Made by a program: the position numbers and the translations under genes. The notes under the pieces are model-generated. The model was not told the DNA's origin. It was given only the letters and a program-made list of their open reading frames with translations, and did no database searches. This document shows positions 21,985 through 33,945 of a stretch of DNA of 64,000 bases, one piece after another. This stretch comes from Sipunculus nudus (lineage: Eukaryota > Annelida > Sipuncula > Golfingiida > Sipunculidae), in the NCBI GenBank assembly GCA_026874595.1, contig CM049311.1, positions 21,504,676 through 21,568,675 of the forward strand. Reading direction: 5' to 3'. Position 1 is the first letter of the stretch, and each line of letters begins with the position of its first letter.

Positions 21985-23445
21985 GCGTCCGTTTGTGCGT
22001 CTGTTTCCACACATAAACCCACATATCTCGGGAACTGTTTGACCAATCAGGAAAATTTTTTTGCACAAATGTAGCCCTCGGAGAGCTTTATAACATACAC
22101 CAAAAATGGTGGCGCCACCTGCAACCATGTTTGCACAGTGTCCATCTGTTCGTCTGCCTTGGGTTAAAATCACTCATATCTCTGCAGTGACTTGACTAAT
22201 TCACCTGAAATTCAGCATGCGCAAACATCCTGGATAGCTTTTCTGATTTTATGACAGGTGGCGCCACCTACATTCACGTTGACGCTGCAGACATCCAAGC
22301 TCATATCTCGGGAACCGTTTGACCGATCAGGAAAATTCTTTTGCACAAATGTAGCCCTTGGAGAGCTTTATAACATACACCGAAAATGGTGGCGCCACCT
22401 GCAACCATGTTTGCACAGTGTCCATCTGTTCGTCTGCCTTGGGTTAAAATCACTCATATCTCTGCAGTGACTTGACTAATTCACCTAAAATTTGGCATGC
22501 GTATACATCCTGGATAGCTTATCTGATTTTATGACAGGTGGCGCCACCTACATTCACGTTTACGCTGCAGACATCCAAGCTCATATCTCGGGAACCGTTT
22601 GACCGATCAGGAAAATTCTTTTGCACAAATGTAGCCCTTGGAGAGCTTTATAACATACACCAAAAATGGTACCGCTACCTGCAACCATGTTTGTACAGTG
22701 TCCATCTGTTTGTCTGCCTTGGGTTAAAATCACTCATATCTCTGCAGTGACTTGACTAATTCACCTGAAATTTGGCATGCGTATACATCCTGGATAGCTT
22801 TTCTGATTTTATGACAGGTGGCGCCACCTACATTCATGTTTACGCTGCAGACATCCAAGCTCATATCTCAGGAACCGTTTGATTGATCAGGAAAATTTTT
22901 TTGCACAAATGTAGCCCTTGGAGAGCTTTATAACATACACAAAAAATGGTGGCGCCACCTGCAACCATGTTTGCACAGTGTCCAGCTGTTCGTCTGCCTT
23001 GGGTTAAAATCACTCATATCTCTGCAGTGGTTTGACTAATTCACCTGAAATTCTGCATGCTTATACATCCTGGATAGCTTTTCTGATTTTATGACAGGTG
23101 GCGCCACCTACATTCACGTTTACGCTGCAGACATCCAAGCTCATATCTAGGGAACCGTTTGACCAATTGGGCCAAAATTTTGCATGTGTATAGTTCTCAC
23201 AAAGCTCTTTATCATACGCTAAACTGGTGGCGCCACCTGCAACCCTTTTTTGCACAGCGTCCATCTGTTTGTCTGCCAAGGGCAAAAATCACTCATATAC
23301 AATATAGTGGTTTGACTTATCTGCCTTAAATTTTGCATATGTATACAACTTGGACGGCTTTCTGGATTTTTTGGTAGGTAGCGCAACCTACATACACAAT
23401 TTGGCTGCAGACATCCATGCTGATATGCAACACTTCACCCGTTCC
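21985..23445. repeat. 280-bp satellite array, about five units, each a diverged dimer
   Basis: The phrase tcatatctcgggaaccgttt recurs at 22301 and 22581, and in variant form at 22861 and 23141, exactly 280 bp apart; a first variant lies near 22023. Each unit carries two copies of the palindrome GGTGGCGCCACC. The two halves (about 150 and 130 bp) share gcacaaatg/gcacagtgtc, ctcatatct and tttgac blocks, so the 280-bp unit is a dimer of an older monomer of about 140 bp. The outermost units are the most diverged. Open frames inside are repeat read-through. The array is flanked by cggatac motifs (about 21816 and 23459). Confidence 0.93.
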
Positions 23446-24599
23446 ACTCTGATTTAGGCGGATACAAGTAGTCGCTTGTCGACTACCCGTATTCTAGTTC
23501 AGTTTTGGTTTCGCTATAAAAAGTGAACGATTTCCCCGGACCCTGAGCGCTATCGTATTTTCTGGCAGAGGCTTGATTTCTAACCTGTCCTACGCTACCT
23601 GTTCGGAACATTTCGGCCGAAAACGTTGGATGTTCATGGAGTGCCGCAATGGAAAGTATTTAGGCAAGGCGAGGTCAAGGCCAGGTCAACTGCACATCTG
23701 TTGTGCGCTTTGTCAGAGCAAAAGAATGTATTTTGTGTACAGTTACTGCCAATCCCCACATATACTAAGCTATAAGACCACACTGATCCAATAAATAGAG
23801 GGGAAATCCAAGGTATTCTGGTTTTGACCGCACGAAGATACAGTTCACTCCAGGAAGTCATATGCCCCAGTGGGCAATGTATTAGGCATTTGTGATAATC
23901 TAAACTTTCTAGTTAAATTACTGTCGGAAAAAATGCTCAAATTTGATGGTTAGCAACATATTACGCCCATATAATACAAATTATTATGGCAAATCAATGT
24001 ATCCTTTATGGAAACTGATCTTTTCTTGGAAAGAGTCAGTAGAAATGGAAACCTGGATTTCCGGCGAACTAAACATTAATTGGTGGTGAGGCCTGATCGG
24101 CCGAGATGTTCGGAATCTTGCACCACCTTCCAGTCGTTGACCGTAAACAGCTGGGAACTAAGCTCAGAACATAGTGGCTCGCAAAACTGACTTAGAACCG
24201 AGATACAGGGATTCAAGATTCTGTATATAACCATATCCTTTGTCTGACGCAAAGTGAGGGTAAAATTCACAACCGGTGTAATATCTAATTTGATTGAAAA
24301 ATCGATTTTTTAATTTTTTTTGCGCACAGAACTGAGAAACAAATCTTAAAGGTCAAGACATCTAACCATGAATAATTCGAATACCTTTTGCCAGGGTTTT
24401 TATTATACGTCTGCTAGAAGGTATTTTTTCACCTATTTTACACTTGTGGCTTTGAATATTAACAACTTTAATAAATTAAGTTATCAACTGATTTGCCTGA
24501 AATGCTGTACAGAAGCGACAACCCCCAAAAATGTTTATTTAGGATTTACTTGAACCACCCTGTTTTTTATTCAATTGATTAATAACCATATCCAGTTAG
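23446..24599. other. Intergenic, nothing firmly recognised
   Basis: Begins with a palindromic block (gtagtcgcttgtcgactac, about 23467). No gene-like frame. Confidence 0.4.
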
Positions 24600-24813
24600 G
24601 AAAGTTTGTTTATCCCGCCCGGGATCGATACCATGGCAGTTTAATAATATCAGGGGGGGGGGGGCTTTTTCTGAGGGACAGAGCTCGTCTGTAATGCAAC
24701 CATCGAGTTGATGAACCTTATTGGATAACTATATTCCCTGCTCTTACGTAGCCAACACCACATTTTGACCAAGATCCTTGTAATATTTTGTGATCAAGAA
24801 TGTTGGCGGAGGT
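24600..24813 (+). repeat. Dispersed repeat (GGCGGAGGT family), copy c
   Basis: Contains a G run (about 24653-24663), caaccatcgagttgatgaac, ttttgaccaagatccttg, and ends GGCGGAGGT at 24805-24813. Confidence 0.65.
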
Positions 24814-26108
24814 AAAAATGTGGTCACTGACAGCTTTGAAGTTCATTATCTTTGTAGTTAATGGATGAAAACGGGGCCTTTAACTAATGCCAGTTCATGG
24901 TGCGCAGTTTATAAGATAATCCAAGCTAAAGATGAGTCAATGCAAGCAAGAAAGGACGCTTCCGATCCGATGCAGTTTGAAGAAAATCTGAAAATAAACC
25001 ATTAAAACATCTTTCTGAGATTGCATAATAAGGCCGTGGAGTTATAAGAGCGTAAGGGAAAAGGACAAAACGGGTGCTCTAAACGTTTTTGGATCATTAA
25101 AAAATGTTCACTCAAAGGTCACCCAATCTGCTGAAGAGACTTGGTTGTGGATCCACCAACAACAATAAAGCCAGAAACCTAATTTTCTCGGCAATATGGC
25201 TGGTATTTCTTATTTGTGTGGGGGACGGTTTACACAATCTTGTTTTATGACCGGGTCCCGACGATTGGATTCTAGTGGTGTATTATCTGTTAACAATTGT
25301 TTCCTAATATAGACCTCTTCTGTTGAAAAAATCGCTGATTCAGCCATTCAGTTTGCTCTGATATCTTTAACTAGGAGAGAAGTGGTCTTAAACCCGGGTT
25401 CATTGACACATCTACAGACTCGGTTGAAGCCTTATTCTAACTACCTTCTGTAAAAAAAACCCTTAATACATACCCAAAATTTGAAAATATCAATATATAT
25501 TTAAGTTTTTATGTACTCTGGATCAGACATTATCACAGTATTTAATTTTCGCTAATTTCTTAGGTACGATTTTCAAAATAAATCTGCATTTTTTTTCGTT
25601 AGCCTTATAACCAGGATTTTGACTGAAAAGAAACAGGTCTATTTTGTCTTTTAATTAATAAAAATATTTTGTCTTTTAATCCAAATATCCCATTATACGT
25701 CAGCATTGATACTTAGGAAAAAAAACCCCCTAAAACAATGAGTTTTAATATCGTCGCTCAGATATTAACATATGATAACACGCATGCACTGTTTGCTCGC
25801 TATCATGGTGAGAAGTAGAACTTATTTAGAGAGCACATACCTACACCGAGGCGTGCATCATCATACTATAACCTGCTTTAAACCGGCGTTAAACTGTAGA
25901 AATGTAGAAATAAAGTCGGGGAGGTTGAATAAATAGAAAAATATAGAACAGAATGGCATCTTTGGCAAACATACAGGAAATCCTCGAAATTACGACCATT
26001 CATCGCATTTTCAACTTGGTAGTTTAAGCGAGCAAAACAAACTCGGGACCGTGAAGAAGTGGGGTTTTTTTTTGGTTGTTACTAAACAAAGGCGAGGCTT
26101 TAATATAT
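24814..26108. other. Intergenic, nothing recognised
   Basis: AT-rich with a few homopolymers. No supported gene or RNA. Confidence 0.4.
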
Positions 26109-27100
26109 AGTGTACATGGGAATCCAGTATAGTTTGGAACTAGACTAGGTGAGATGGGAATTCCCAAGTCAACTAGTTGAGATGGGAATTCCAAAGTAAA
26201 ATGGTTAACTTCCAGTTAACATAGGAATTCCCATCTCAACGGTTGACATGGGAATAGTCACTGTTATTCCGGTCTCAACTACCTGAGTTTGGAAAATTCC
26301 AGTTGGTTGATATTGGGATATCCTGGAGTCAACCAGTTGATTTTGGAATATCACAAAATAAACCAATTTACTGTAGAATATCTAGATAATTCACCTGTTA
26401 ATTGTCTTATATCTTATCACAAATCCGTTCGATAATACTTTATCATAAAAGGCTTGTTTCACACATACATATATTTGTTATAAAAATGGGAAAACATGGA
26501 AATAATAAGTTTTATTCCTTTTCCCTATTTCACAAATGTGTATAATCCTGTTTTTACCTTTTTGTCAAAATAATATTGCAATAATTTTCTCATTATCAAG
26601 GTTGTGTCATTATTACAATGTAGATTTGAAAAGGAATTAAGTGACAGGTCTACGATACAGGGCCCAACTTAGGACATTGACTAGCTAGATATATACCTGA
26701 ATGAGAGAATGGTTTAGATTAATGAATGTATTTCCAACATTTTTATTATATTTAGATGTATGAAACCATCCCCTTATCAGTGTTTCGCATTTGTTATAAG
26801 GAGTAAAACAATAAATAGATTAATCTTCTAGATATTAAGAATATATAGAATCTTCTAGTATATTTTAGAATATTCCAAAGTCAACTTGTTGACTTCAGGA
26901 TATCCGAATGTGAACCAATGTACTTTAGGTTATTCCAAACTCAGCTAGTTGAGATTGTAATTCCGATGTCTACCGTTGAGATGGGAATTCCAACCGGATG
27001 TTTTCAAGTTTATATGGGAATTCTCATCTCAGCTAGTTGACTTTGGAATACCCATCTCAACCAGTTGAGTTCCGAAATCAACTGGATTCCCATCTACACT
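26109..27100. mobile_element. Foldback/MITE-like element, about 1 kb, with long modular inverted repeats
   Basis: The left end AGTGTACATGGGAATCC (26109) matches the inverted right end (reverse complement AGTGTAGATGGGAATCC, ending 27100). The inverted similarity continues for about 250 bp on each side (26109-26370 and 26860-27100). Both arms consist of repeated modules built on TTGAGATGGGAATTCC and GTCAACTAGTTGA. The core of about 490 bp is AT-rich and non-coding. No transposase is present. A clear target duplication is not visible, as both flanks are TA-rich. Confidence 0.85.
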
Positions 27101-27105
27101 GTAAT

Positions 27106-27148
27106 CTATATATATATATATATATATGTTTGTGTGTATATACATATA

Positions 27149-27192
<44 letters not shown>
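27106..27192. repeat. (AT)n and (GA)n microsatellites
   Basis: A TATATA run (27107-27126) is followed, after ggagagag, by about 20 GA units (27151-27191). They adjoin the right end of the foldback element. Confidence 0.95.
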
Positions 27193-27196
<4 letters not shown>

Positions 27197-28185
27197 CCAC
27201 TGCAAAATTTTAGCTTTCGTCCCAAAGCTCGTCATCCTCATAATTGGTATTTACTGAGAACCTTTATATTAATGTATGGGCACACAGAAGGGGTCATAAT
27301 ATAAAGACATGATGATACGTGATACCCACCCTGATTCAGAGCTGTGTTCGTGACGGGGAAATTAGCGGCGTCAGTTTCCAAATATCGTTTGCTCAAGATA
27401 TCAGCCCGCCACAGAAACGTGTGATCCCAGTAAATCAAAAGCACAACATTTCCTTTCATTTCCTTCCATATTACCTGACACCTTATTCAATTATATATAG
27501 TTTTTGATGTTACCTACCTGTACCATGGGTTTCAAATCTACAATGGTGATATTACAATGACAGTACTGAGCTGCTGCGCATGCGAAAACTGTTAAAGATT
27601 TTTCTTTATTAATTTTCTACTATTATACTGAAATTGCGTTGCAGAACATACGCTAACATTTCTGACTGACTGAACAACAGAGTCTATTCATGAGTAACGA
27701 ACACGTTTTAGTTTCGTAGGTGTTGGAAGAAATTTGGTGACGTCAGAAATGGTCGATTATATAAGCACTCCGCGAGACATAAAACGTTATCTCAGAGATA
27801 AAACCAGCCGTATGCTCGTGTAAACTTAGTTTTAGCGAAATGTTTTTGTTCCGAAATGTGTCATTATGATTGACTGGGGTACCTACATAGAAATGCTTTG
27901 AGTAGAAGTCCGATATATGTGAACGGATGGTAGGAAATGACAAAATGGCCCCATAGACCAGCCCTTATGTTTGATAAGCGCAAATCCTCGTGCCTAGATG
28001 AATGGATTATGCCGTAAGTATGGATGATTGTAGGTGTCATAATTAAATGATGCAAAGTAATTACACGCCACGAGCATCCGTCATCGGACCACACCCTTTC
28101 ACAAATAATGTAGTCATCCGGATTTTTGACAATGTGTTTCATCAGGTGTCCTTTAGATTAGTGGAATTATACATATCTTCACCGT
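27193..28185. other. Intergenic, nothing recognised
   Basis: Several short open frames, none with a recognisable domain. Confidence 0.4.
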
Positions 28186-29330
28186 TTATTTAGCAACTGG
28201 AACGGAATTATGGTTGTAGCGAAGTCTAGATATAGTTGACCGTATGTAGAGAAGTTTACACATTATTTGGTACTTGAAGGAAAGTTTAGACATTGATTCA
28301 TGTACGAAGGGAAATTTAGACATTGTTTCCTTTTTAAAGGGACGTCCACACATCGTTTCCTGTTCGCAGAAAAGTGTAGACTTGGTTTCTTGTTTGAGGG
28401 AAAACGAAATTTGTTCCATGTTTGAAGGGACGATTACACATCAATTTCTGCTTGTAGGGAAGTTTAAACATCGTTTCCTGTTTGAAGGAAATTAGAGATA
28501 TTGTTTCCTGTTCGGAGGGAAGTTTAGACATCGTTCCCTGCTCGAAGAGTCCTGCTTGAATGGAAGTTTAGATATTGATTCAAGTTTGAATTATTCTTCA
28601 TCGTTTCCTGTTTTTAGGAAAGTTTAGACATTGTTTCCAGTTTGAAGGGATGTTTAGACATCGTTTCCTGTATGTAGTAACGTTTAGACAGTGTGTCCCT
28701 TTTTAAGGGAACTTTAGATATCGTTTCCTGTTTGAAGGGAAGATTAGACATCGTTTTCTATATTTGCAAGACATTTTAGATATTGTTTCTTGTTCAAAGG
28801 GAAGTTTACACATCGCTCCCTGTTCGAAGGAATCTGTTTGAAGGGACGTATAGACATGGTTTCAAGTTGTAAGGAAAAATTGTGACATCGTTTCTTGTTC
28901 AAAGGGAAATTTTTACAATGTTTTTTGTTTGTAATGAAGGGGAGACACTGTTTCTTGTATGAGGGAAATTGGATATTGAGGGATTGTTCCAGGTTTGAAG
29001 GTGCGATCACACATCGTACCCTGTATATAGGGAATTGCAGAAATAGTTTCCTGTTTGAAGGAAATTTTAGACATTGTTCCCCGTTTGAGGGGACGTTTAG
29101 ACATCGCTTCCTGTTTATGAGGAAGGTTAGACATTGTTAACCATTTATTAGAAAATTTAGACAGAGTTTCCTGTTGAAGCGCAGTTTAGACATCGTTTTC
29201 TGTTCGAAGGTAAATTTAAACATCGTTTTTGGTTCAATGGGAATTAAAACATCGTTTATTGTTTGGTGGGGGATCTTGACATTTATTCCAGTTTGCTTGG
29301 AAGTTTAGACATCGTTTTCTGTTCGTTATG
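28186..29330. repeat. 30-bp minisatellite (gtttagacatcgtttcctg)
   Basis: About 37 degenerate units of gtttagacatcgtttcctg followed by tttgaaggga. The period is near 30 bp, with frequent variants. Because 30 is a multiple of three, the minus strand shows runs of a 10-residue Lys-Gln-Glu-Thr-Met type repeat. These frames are broken repeatedly and differ between neighbouring segments, so they are not called genes. Confidence 0.92.
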
Positions 29331-30020
29331 TGTTTATGTTTGTGTGTGTACTTCTTGAAGAAATAATTAAGTACACAAAGACGAATGAAAAGTCCTCACG
29401 CATATTTGAATATGATCGCGACAACTAACGACGGATTAAAGGGGAACTGAAAACACTTGGTAAAATTGTTGTAAAATGAGGTGCAGAAAATGTTATTCCA
29501 ACAAACGTTTGTCCTTACTTTGAAATGACGTTATTGTGCACGTGACCCGACATGAACAGATACAGGCGCAACCGATGCAGAAGTGATGTTGCCGAGAGGA
29601 TTATGAGGATGGATGATTTGAGTTATATATCATTAATATTCTCTCGAGGTTTTCCATCTTAGATGTAAAACCGATTTTCAAGGGTGTGTATCATTGCCAA
29701 GGACTGGGATATTCATCATTAAACGTGATAGGTCATATTTAATCGGAATGGTTTAACATAAATCGACAAATCAATGTAGTTCGGTTCAGAGGTCAGCATT
29801 ACAAGTAATCAGTTCAAAACATGCGATATACTTTACCACAAGCATGCGCATTGCGTTTAATGTTCGTGTCACTGAACCAGCTTTGCTTTTTTTTAAATTG
29901 AATTTAAACAAAAACCAGTGGCTCCGATATAAATTTCTCTGTTAAATATCTGGTAAAATATTTACTTTGATCATTTTGGATATGACTTATACGATCTTTA
30001 AGGTCAATATAACGATGTCT
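29331..30020. other. Intergenic, nothing recognised
   Basis: No gene, RNA or repeat that I can support. Confidence 0.4.
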
Positions 30021-30505
30021 AAATAAATGAATGTATGAATGAATTAATTAGTAGATGGATGGATAAATGACTTAATGAAAGTGAAAGAATAAATGAAGGA
30101 AAGATGGATGGATGAGTGGATGGATGGATAGTTTTGTTAGTGGATGGATGGATTATGGATGAATGGGTGCACGATTGGGTGGATTGGTGGATGGAGAGTT
30201 GGATAATTGAATACATGTTTGAATGGGAGAATGAATGAGTGAACAAATATATGAATGAATAAATGAATGAATGAATGAATGAATGAATGAATGAACCGAT
30301 GAATCATCAAATACGTGGATAGATGGAAGAATGAATGAATGGAAGAATGAACAGGTGGGTTGATGGATGGATGGATGGATGGATGGATGAATGGATGAAT
30401 GACTGGTTGGTTGGACGGAAGGAAGATCCAAAGAATGGAAGAATGAACGAGCGAATGACTGAATGAATGGACGAATGAATGGATTGATGGATAGATGGCT
30501 AAATG
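30021..30505. repeat. Tetranucleotide microsatellite GAAT/GGAT
   Basis: Interspersed gaatgaatgaat and ggatggatggat arrays, cleanest at 30254-30293 and 30362-30390. Open minus-strand frames of Ser/His/Pro/Ile repeats are produced by the array. Confidence 0.95.
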
Positions 30506-30579
30506 ATAAGATGTACATGTATGTTAATTCACCGTGGCGAGCAAGAACCTTTAACAATAAAGGTTATTTTGTAATTCTT

Positions 30580-30580
30580 T

Positions 30581-30617
<37 letters not shown>

Positions 30618-30631
30618 GTATTCTAATCAAT

Positions 30632-30672
<41 letters not shown>
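30580..30672. repeat. (AT)n microsatellite
   Basis: Three TATATA blocks separated by short interruptions. Confidence 0.95.
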
Positions 30673-30674
<2 letters not shown>

Positions 30675-32490
30675 ATATCCATATATATCGTTATTTATAA
30701 ATAAAGATACGACAAATTATAAAAAAATTATAATGAATATATATGATCTCTACGGGAGCGTGGGCAAGGAAGAATATCAAAAATTTTTCTTAGTACTTGC
30801 AGGTAATGAAAGTTGAAGTGTCCAGACAAGAAAGAGTACTTTATAAATATCCCACAATTACTGTAAAGCGTGCAGTTTGCACTATCATCCGGATGCGTTT
30901 CAGTAATTTATTTACCGTTATCCCAGGAGCACCTTGATTTAGACCCATTATCAATAACGCAAGCACGATTTAACGATTGATTCATGGATGTATTGATTGA
31001 TGCATGTTGACCGACTTCATTATAAATGGCTCTGATCGATGTCTCTGATCCATGGCCCTCAGCACGATATTCTAACGACCTTCATGAATCAGCACAACGG
31101 TTTCCGCGAGCATGCGCTCTGCGCGAGGAGCGGTGAGATTGTTCAGGGTTGGCCCCCCCCGCCCAGGGTGAGAGCTCTGCAGGAATGCTGTCTATCCCTC
31201 AAAAAGAGGGCGTCTTTGGGGAGTTTCCTCGGTGTTAGGACCCAACCTAACGACCACCTCTGTTTAGCGACCACCTCAAAATAACGACCTTTTATACACG
31301 GTCATTATTAATGAAAATATAACAGCTAATCGACTTTATTTAAAATGCTTATAATAATAAAAAAAGTGTACACTCAGATTTAAGTACACTCTTCAGAAAC
31401 CTGTTACCTTTTTAAAATGAAGACTCATTTATTGCTTACCGGGGAACGCTTAATACCTTTAATGCAGTTTTAATTTTCCATAGAATAATGTTGATAAAGT
31501 TATTCAAATGACGACACTCCATGGTTAACGGGCCAGTGAACCTTGGCCAATAATCAAACCGGACATACCTCCCAGTGACCAGACATATATCATTGTCTGA
31601 ACCGCTATAGACTTGGTCTATCGGCAGCATTTGAGACATGCTGTGCGGCCTCAACAGTCCTGTTTAGACTCATCAAGAGTTCTGTATGTATGAGAAAAGC
31701 CTGAGTGGGACCTCTCGATGAATAGTATATTCGGGAAAATACAGACCGGCTGACAACTCGGGAAGGCTTATAGCTTTCACATTTATTGCGGTCAGATATT
31801 TTCAGAACTTTTCTGACAAGTTTCTTGCACAGTGCAGCGTACAGTATTTTTATATTGGTTCTATATTCATTGGGTCCCTTCCCCTTACTCCCACGCGTGG
31901 TCCGAACACTGGCGCTCGCACCTCCTGCAGTGCTCCCAGTCAAATCATTTGATTTATCTCCTCGTGGCAGTTTTGGCCTTGAAACAAACACTTAGATTTA
32001 TTACTTAACATCCAGAAATAATACGATATGATTGGAATATTACCCATTGATTCACTGCTCTAACTGTCCAGTCATGCAGACTTATCTTATGGCATTTGAA
32101 TCAAGGCGAATATGCTTTTTTCTGGTACGTGGGTGTATGGGTTAAAGGCTGCTACAAGTCCTTAAAGATGAAAGGATTGTTTAAAGGAATTGGTGGGTAC
32201 CGGGTCATGATAAGTCTGAATTCAAAGCATCATGCCACCTATGTGACCGGCTTCTATGGTCTGTGATAAGAGCACAAGAATTAAATCCGGGAGTTCATGA
32301 GATCCAATCTATGTCTGTGAGAACAGGGAGAATGCGCCATAAGCTGAATGGGAAGGCTGTGCTCCGGGCTAAGCTATGTCTAGGCCATTTACAAGTGCGC
32401 CTTTCGAGGGTTCCTCGGGAAATCAGAATGATGGTTTCTGTACACGCAGGTGCTTACACATGGCCCTAGTTTTTTTTAAAGACTTTTTTT
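30673..32490. other. Intergenic; possible DNA-transposon fragment near 31.2 kb
   Basis: No gene supported. At 31235-31295 the word aacgacc recurs (cctaacgaccacctc, tagcgaccacctc, aataacgacc). This resembles terminal regions of pogo/Tigger-type transposons, but no transposase frame or partner terminus is seen. The 128-codon minus frame at 31605-31991 has no recognisable domain. Confidence 0.35.
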
Positions 32491-32491
32491 A

Positions 32492-32700
32492 GCGGAGGTA
32501 ACCGCCTCCGTTTGTATGCTCTGTTATCTAATTCTTAATGTAAGGATGTATATCTGCATAGTTCTATTTCGGTTTGGGACTACGTGACACTCTCTTTCTT
32601 TCATATTATTTTTGTATCCTTGTTACACCCAGGCCCGGTGTCTACCGCACCTGCAGGTCCAGGGTGTGTAATCATTCCCATTGCTGGGTCATAACACCAG
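32492..32700 (-). mobile_element. tRNA-derived SINE (long family), copy 2, truncated
   Basis: Matches the tail half of the SINE at 35555-35965: the inverted motif gcggaggtaaccgcctccg at the plus-strand left end, then tttgggactacgtgac, then cccattgctgggtcata. The tRNA-like head is missing, so the copy is 5'-truncated in element orientation. Confidence 0.75.
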
Positions 32701-33525
32701 CCATAACGCCAAACAGCCACACAGCGCGCTGGTTGATGCCAGGATAATAGTCTGCCGCCACCGTGTCACGTACTCCATCTCTTGCTGTAGCGAGATAAAG
32801 ATTTTTAAAGGTTTTCAGAACTTGTTCCAAAATAGGCATTATAGTTTCATTAGAAGATATTCATACTTGTATAATTTCATTATCACGTGACATTAGTGGT
32901 ATTATTGTAATGCATAATGGTTCCCGTTTCAAGTTTCCCAAGCATTCTTACCTACATCTATAATAATCACACCTGGTTCAATAACTTTTATGTTCCCAGA
33001 TAACCATATAAACTTTACATCGTTTGCTCTCTTTCTTACCTGCCGGATCGATAACACTCTTACCGTCGTCACTAAGTCTCTCACCTGATAAAATAACATT
33101 AATAAAACTCACACTGCATCACATACTCTGTCACAAATGCTCCTTTCTTTTTGCTTATCCTTAAGTCTTTGTCTGTCTATGTTTTTCTCGCTCGCTATGT
33201 CTGTTTCTCAGACTTCGGCAAAACAGACATCTGTCTTAACATTTGAATATACCGGGCATATTTCTGTTTACGTAAATGTGAACTTATTTAATCCTTCTCT
33301 CACTCTCACTCTCTGTCCGTTTGTCAGTCTCTCTATACAAATATATATACACCCCCATATATATATATATCGATGGCAAAGTGTTACAGTATGACCTTTT
33401 TTAACACTGATTTGGACTTAAGGCTGGTATTATTTAATTGTCTCATTCAGAAGTATGCCTTTGGGATAACGGGTTACTGAGGTGTGAGTATCATTATTTA
33501 AAACACCTAGAGAAGTAAGAGTGCT
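32701..33525. other. Intergenic, nothing recognised
   Basis: Includes a CT-rich stretch near 33130-33330 and a short TATATA run near 33355-33370. Confidence 0.4.
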
Positions 33526-33945
33526 TTAGCCAAGTCGCGTTGCAGCAAACTCAGCCAGAAGCTTCTTGAACACCCTTTGACAGGCGTCAGACAAGCTTTG
33601 CAGCCAGTCTACTGGCAGCCAAGACGCCGCCCCTTCGTCCCTGGCTAACGCGTGGGCAGGAAATCGATCCTTATATCTCGGTATGACGTTACTGGTTCTG
33701 TCCTTTATATACAATGTCTGACAGAAAACCTCGCGGTCCCTTGGAGTAAGTCGCCCCGACCGGCCACGTCGCGTCTTTGTTGGATGCCCGTGCCACGCCT
33801 TGTAATCAGCTATCACTGCCTCCTCGATGGAATATTCTTCCCGCTTCTGAGCACGCATTTCCGTTCCAGTGGCGCTTTGATTACGCAGGTAGGAGAATAA
33901 TGTTAATCTTAGCAAAACGCTGATAAATTGCATTAAATCTACCAC
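33526..33945 (-). CDS. Candidate terminal coding exon of an unrecognised gene
   Basis: The minus-strand frame stays open for 139 codons and ends in TAA at 33526-33528. From about 33540 to 33890 the DNA is clearly richer in G and C than its surroundings, as real exons are in AT-rich genomes. The peptide is mixed and non-repetitive: EYSIEEAVIADYKAWHGH, then an Arg-rich stretch with TPRDREVFCQTLY, then WLPVDWLQSLSDACQRVF and a helical end with LLAEFAATRLG. The first 20-30 codons look like intron. A possible acceptor (pyrimidine-rich, then CAAAG) lies near 33875-33900 on the minus strand. I recognise no family and assign no function. It could also be a chance frame or an old transposon remnant. 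Confidence 0.35.
   Translation of the reverse strand: MVDLMQFISVLLRLTLFSYLRNQSATGTEMRAQKREEYSIEEAVIADYKAWHGHPTKTRRGRSGRLTPRDREVFCQTLYIKDRTSNVIPRYKDRFPAHALARDEGAASWLPVDWLQSLSDACQRVFKKLLAEFAATRLG

Noticed and set aside
30153-30557. 134-residue His/Ser/Pro-rich protein
   Set aside because: Produced entirely by GAAT/GGAT microsatellites.
31235-31295. Complete pogo/Tigger transposon
   Set aside because: Only a short stretch of aacgacc-type repeats is seen. There is no transposase and no second terminus.
31605-31991. 128-codon minus-strand frame
   Set aside because: Unrecognised, with mixed low-complexity content. Possibly an old transposon remnant, but not supportable.
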